Shown here: positions 61,749-64,000 of the stretch, one piece after another
Numbering within the stretch: the first letter of the stretch is position 1
Layout of the letters: each line of letters starts with the position of its first letter
Assembly: GCF_050942215.1 (NCBI RefSeq)
Contig: NZ_CP192056.1
Coordinates: forward strand, 1,984,001 to 2,048,000
Source: Sphaerimonospora sp050942215
GTDB lineage: Bacteria > Actinomycetota > Actinomycetes > Streptosporangiales > Streptosporangiaceae
DNA: 64,000 bases
Direction of reading: 5' to 3'
Translations under genes and position numbers: made by a program
Notes under the pieces: model-generated
Databases searched by the model: none
Seen by the model: only the letters and a program-made list of their open reading frames with translations
Told to the model about the DNA's origin: nothing

Positions 61749-61863
61749 CCCTGTCTCCTTGTCGTTGCCAGCCCAACCCTGGACCATGGCACTGACAATT
61801 TCGCCGAGCCCGGCCATCAGCCGCCGGCAGATCGCGCGCGGGCTTTCCGTTTAGGGTGGAAAT

Positions 61864-62385
61864 GTGAGAGGTCAGCGAGCTCCGCTGCGTGATCCGGCCG
61901 AACGGGTCTCGCGCCGTGCCATCGTGCTCTGGCTGATCGAGGCCCTGACCGGGTTCGCGCTCCTGGTCGGCGGCGCCGTCCTCGTCGCGAACTGGATCGG
62001 GGGCGGCTGGAAGATCGTGCCCGACTGGTTGTCGGGGAACGCCTGGATGCTGCCCGTCGCCGTCGGGGCCGTGATGCTGCCCTTCGTGGTCGTCGAGCCG
62101 CTCTGGCGCTATGCCGTACATCGCTGGGAACTGTCTGGAGACGTGGTCTACGCCCGGTCGGGGTGGTTGAGCCGGGAATGGGTTTTCGTGCCCGTGAGCC
62201 GCATCCAGACGGTGGACAAGGCACAGGGCTGGTTCGAGCGGGCGCTGGGCCTGGCGACCGTGGAGATCCGCACGGCGTCGCACGCCGGGTCATCGACGAT
62301 CAAGGGCCTCGACTACGAGGTCGCCGCCCGGCTGGCCGAGGAACTCGCCCGCCGCGCCCAGGAACTCAGGGACGACGCGACGTGA
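61864..62385 (+). CDS. Bacterial PH-domain membrane protein (YdbS-like)
   Basis: A 173-residue protein. Two helices (about 25-47 and 62-82) are followed by a bPH2 domain (RYAVHRWELSGDVVYARSGWL, then VPVSRIQTVDKAQGWFER). The pair with the next gene matches YdbS-YdbT of Bacillus, linked to resistance to some antimicrobials and surface stress. Its stop overlaps the next start (GTGA), so they are coupled. GTG 61864 is the only good start. Confidence 0.9.
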   Translation: MRGQRAPLRDPAERVSRRAIVLWLIEALTGFALLVGGAVLVANWIGGGWKIVPDWLSGNAWMLPVAVGAVMLPFVVVEPLWRYAVHRWELSGDVVYARSGWLSREWVFVPVSRIQTVDKAQGWFERALGLATVEIRTASHAGSSTIKGLDYEVAARLAEELARRAQELRDDAT

Positions 62386-64000
62386 CGCTTCCCGATCCCG
62401 GCGACCCGCGCCCCGGCCCCGGCTTCGAATCCGGCCCCGGCTCAGACGCGGACCTCGGCTCAGGCGCAGGTCCCGGCCCGGACACAGGCCCGCACACAGG
62501 CCCGCACACAGGCCCGCACGCGGGTCCGGGCGCGGGTCCGCACGCGGGTCCGGGCTTCGGCTTCGGCGGAGGTCCCGGCCCCGGAGGGCCCCTGCGCGCG
62601 GGCGTCGGGCCGTACGGCGCCCGGCGGCTCAGCCCCCGGGTCCTGCTGATCGACCCGATCCGCCTGCTGCCCTCGCTCCTCCTGCCGCTGGCGGGCGTGC
62701 TGATCGCCGGCGGGTTCTCGCCGACCTCGTTCGGCTGGGCGGCGGTGGGCGTGGCGGGGTCGGCGGTGTACGCCGTGATCCGGTGGGCGACGTTCACCTA
62801 TCACCTCACCGAGGATCGGCTGGAGCTGACCCGGGCCTTCATCGGCCGCTCGGCCAAGACCATCCCGCTGGAACGGATCCGTGGGATCGACATCACCGAG
62901 CCGCCGCTCCATCGTCTGCTCGGCCTGGCCGTACTGAAGATCGACACGGGTGCGGGGGGCAGCGAGCAGGAGGGCACGCTCGACGCCGTGACGATGGAGC
63001 AGGCCCGTGTGCTCCGTACGGCACTGCTCGCTCGGCGGCCCGTGCCGCCCCCGCCCGAGCAGGCGGCCGGAACCGCCGGCACCGGGCAGGAAGCGGCGGG
63101 CCAGGGCGTGGCCGCGCCGGGCGTGACGGCTGTGGCCGGTCCGGAACCCGTCGCGCGGGTGCTCGCCCGGGTGCCGCGCCGGTGGCTCACGTACGGCCCG
63201 CTGTCCGGGGCCTATCTGCTGACCCCGTTCGCGCTCGCGGCCGGCGCGGTCGGGCTCGTCTTCCAATGGGGTGAGGAGCTGGGCCTGACCGAACGGTCGG
63301 CACGGCAGGCCCTGGAGTGGGTGTGGGCGCACCCCTATCTGCTGATCGCCGTCGCCGCGCTGCTGGTGACGGCCATGCCGATCGCCGGCGCCGTCGCGTA
63401 CGCGATCTTCAACTGGGATTTCACGCTGCGCGCGCGGGACGGCTACCTGGTGGCCGAGAGAGGCCTGATCACCCGTCGTACGGTCTCACTGGAGCGCCGC
63501 CGGATCCGGGGTTACGAGATGACCGAGGCGCTGCTCGAACGCTGGGCCGGGGTGGCGCGGCTGTGGGCCGTGGTCACCGGCCTGGGTGATTCGGCGACCA
63601 GGGGGCAGCTGCTGCCCGTGACGCCGAAGGCCTTCGCCTCGAAGGTGGCGGGCGAAGCCGTCGTGCCCTTCGCCACGCCGCTGCGGCCGCATCCGTCCCG
63701 GGCCCTGCGGCGCAGGCTGGTGCGGGCCGTCGTGCCGTGGCTGCTGGTCGCCGTGGTGGCGTTCGCGCTGGACTGGGCCGTGGTCGGGGTCGTCGCGCTC
63801 GGGCTGGCGGTCCTGGGGGTCCCGCTCGGTCTGGATCGCTACCGGAGCCTCGGGCACGCCTATGACGGCGCCCGGCTGTCGGTCCGGTCGGGTTCGCTGC
63901 GCCGGGGGCAGGCCGTGGTCGAGCGCCGCGCCGTCGTCGGCTGGACGATGCGGCAGACCGTGTTCCAGCGGATGGCCGGCCTGATCACCGTGACGGCGGG
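62382..64000 (+). CDS. Bacterial PH-domain membrane protein (YdbT-like), 3' end missing
   Basis: 539 codons are visible before the window ends. A Gly/Pro/His-rich N-terminal stretch (about 1-75) made of 12-bp DNA repeats precedes two hydrophobic segments and a first bPH2 domain (TYHLTEDRLELTRAF, KTIPLERIRGIDITE). A second helix pair (about 275-345) and a second domain (LRARDGYLVAERGL, VSLERRRIRGYEM) follow; a third begins near the edge. This is the YdbT order. It starts inside the stop of the YdbS-like gene. Confidence 0.9.
   Translation, partial: MTLPDPGDPRPGPGFESGPGSDADLGSGAGPGPDTGPHTGPHTGPHAGPGAGPHAGPGFGFGGGPGPGGPLRAGVGPYGARRLSPRVLLIDPIRLLPSLLLPLAGVLIAGGFSPTSFGWAAVGVAGSAVYAVIRWATFTYHLTEDRLELTRAFIGRSAKTIPLERIRGIDITEPPLHRLLGLAVLKIDTGAGGSEQEGTLDAVTMEQARVLRTALLARRPVPPPPEQAAGTAGTGQEAAGQGVAAPGVTAVAGPEPVARVLARVPRRWLTYGPLSGAYLLTPFALAAGAVGLVFQWGEELGLTERSARQALEWVWAHPYLLIAVAALLVTAMPIAGAVAYAIFNWDFTLRARDGYLVAERGLITRRTVSLERRRIRGYEMTEALLERWAGVARLWAVVTGLGDSATRGQLLPVTPKAFASKVAGEAVVPFATPLRPHPSRALRRRLVRAVVPWLLVAVVAFALDWAVVGVVALGLAVLGVPLGLDRYRSLGHAYDGARLSVRSGSLRRGQAVVERRAVVGWTMRQTVFQRMAGLITVTA
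62484..62555. repeat. Six tandem 12-bp units in the YdbT-like gene
   Basis: Three copies of ACAGGCCCGCAC (62484-62519) are followed by three copies of a related unit (GCGGGTCCGGGC / GCGGGTCCGCAC) to 62555. They code for a Thr/Ala-Gly-Pro-His/Gly tract at the N-terminus. In-frame slippage would change its length. Confidence 0.85.

Overview
The window is high-GC DNA from a filamentous actinomycete. The evidence is GC-rich third codon positions, many GTG starts, an actinobacterial RNase P RNA, an SCO2521-SCO2524-type gene set, PAC2, Nif3 and RNase H/acid phosphatase genes, and CBM13-tailed secreted xylanases. A member of the Streptosporangiales is my best guess, but this is inference. The gene order looks chromosomal. 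I see no insertion sequence, integrase, phage gene, CRISPR array or tRNA.

Layout. 1-7.8 kb: a partial DUF1876 gene, Hsp20, a tandem universal stress protein, the HrpA-type RNA helicase, a HAD hydrolase and a tyrosine phosphatase. 7.9-18.7 kb: a secreted SGNH hydrolase, a receptor Ser/Thr kinase, an oxidoreductase/PAC2 pair, a sesquiterpene-type synthase, a large NTPase-TPR protein and a PEP mutase-like enzyme. 17.9-28.3 kb: an ABC system whose ATPase is fused to an extracytoplasmic peptidase-like domain, a polytopic membrane protein, an orphan histidine kinase, CopC-CopD, and an S33-like hydrolase with an altered nucleophile motif.

28.3-35.6 kb is a xylan-use locus. A LacI-type regulator is divergent from a GH5-GH10-GH43 operon, and CGAAA-N-TTTCG palindromes lie in the shared promoter region. 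A second xylan island (51.7-55.3 kb) holds a secreted CE1-type esterase and a secreted GH10 xylanase, divergently transcribed. Both end in nearly identical CBM13 modules, so the island carries an inverted repeat of about 350 bp. One exact operator copy sits at the xylanase promoter. Weaker copies lie at the terpene synthase and SGNH hydrolase promoters, which suggests a wider regulon.

37-42.6 kb is a tightly overlapping five-gene operon of the little-understood SCO2521/2522/2523/2524 type. Its P-loop protein has Arg where the Walker A Lys should be, and it ends with a membrane-anchored protein of unknown function. Beside it lie a 2-hydroxyacid dehydrogenase and a ThDP-dependent enzyme. 45.5-51.4 kb holds a second orphan histidine kinase, an M20 peptidase, Nif3, a zinc-ribbon coiled-coil protein, RNase HI/phosphatase and rnpB. 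55.3-64 kb holds a remnant of an NAD-dependent epimerase, a SulP transporter, a disordered membrane protein, a Raf-kinase-inhibitor-like lipoprotein, a DrrAB-type ABC pair and two bacterial PH-domain membrane proteins, the last cut by the window edge.

The most unusual observations are the variant P-loop operon, the peptidase-ABC fusion, a 42-bp repeat placed at the same distance after two unrelated stop codons, and the xylan-type operator inside the terpene synthase promoter.
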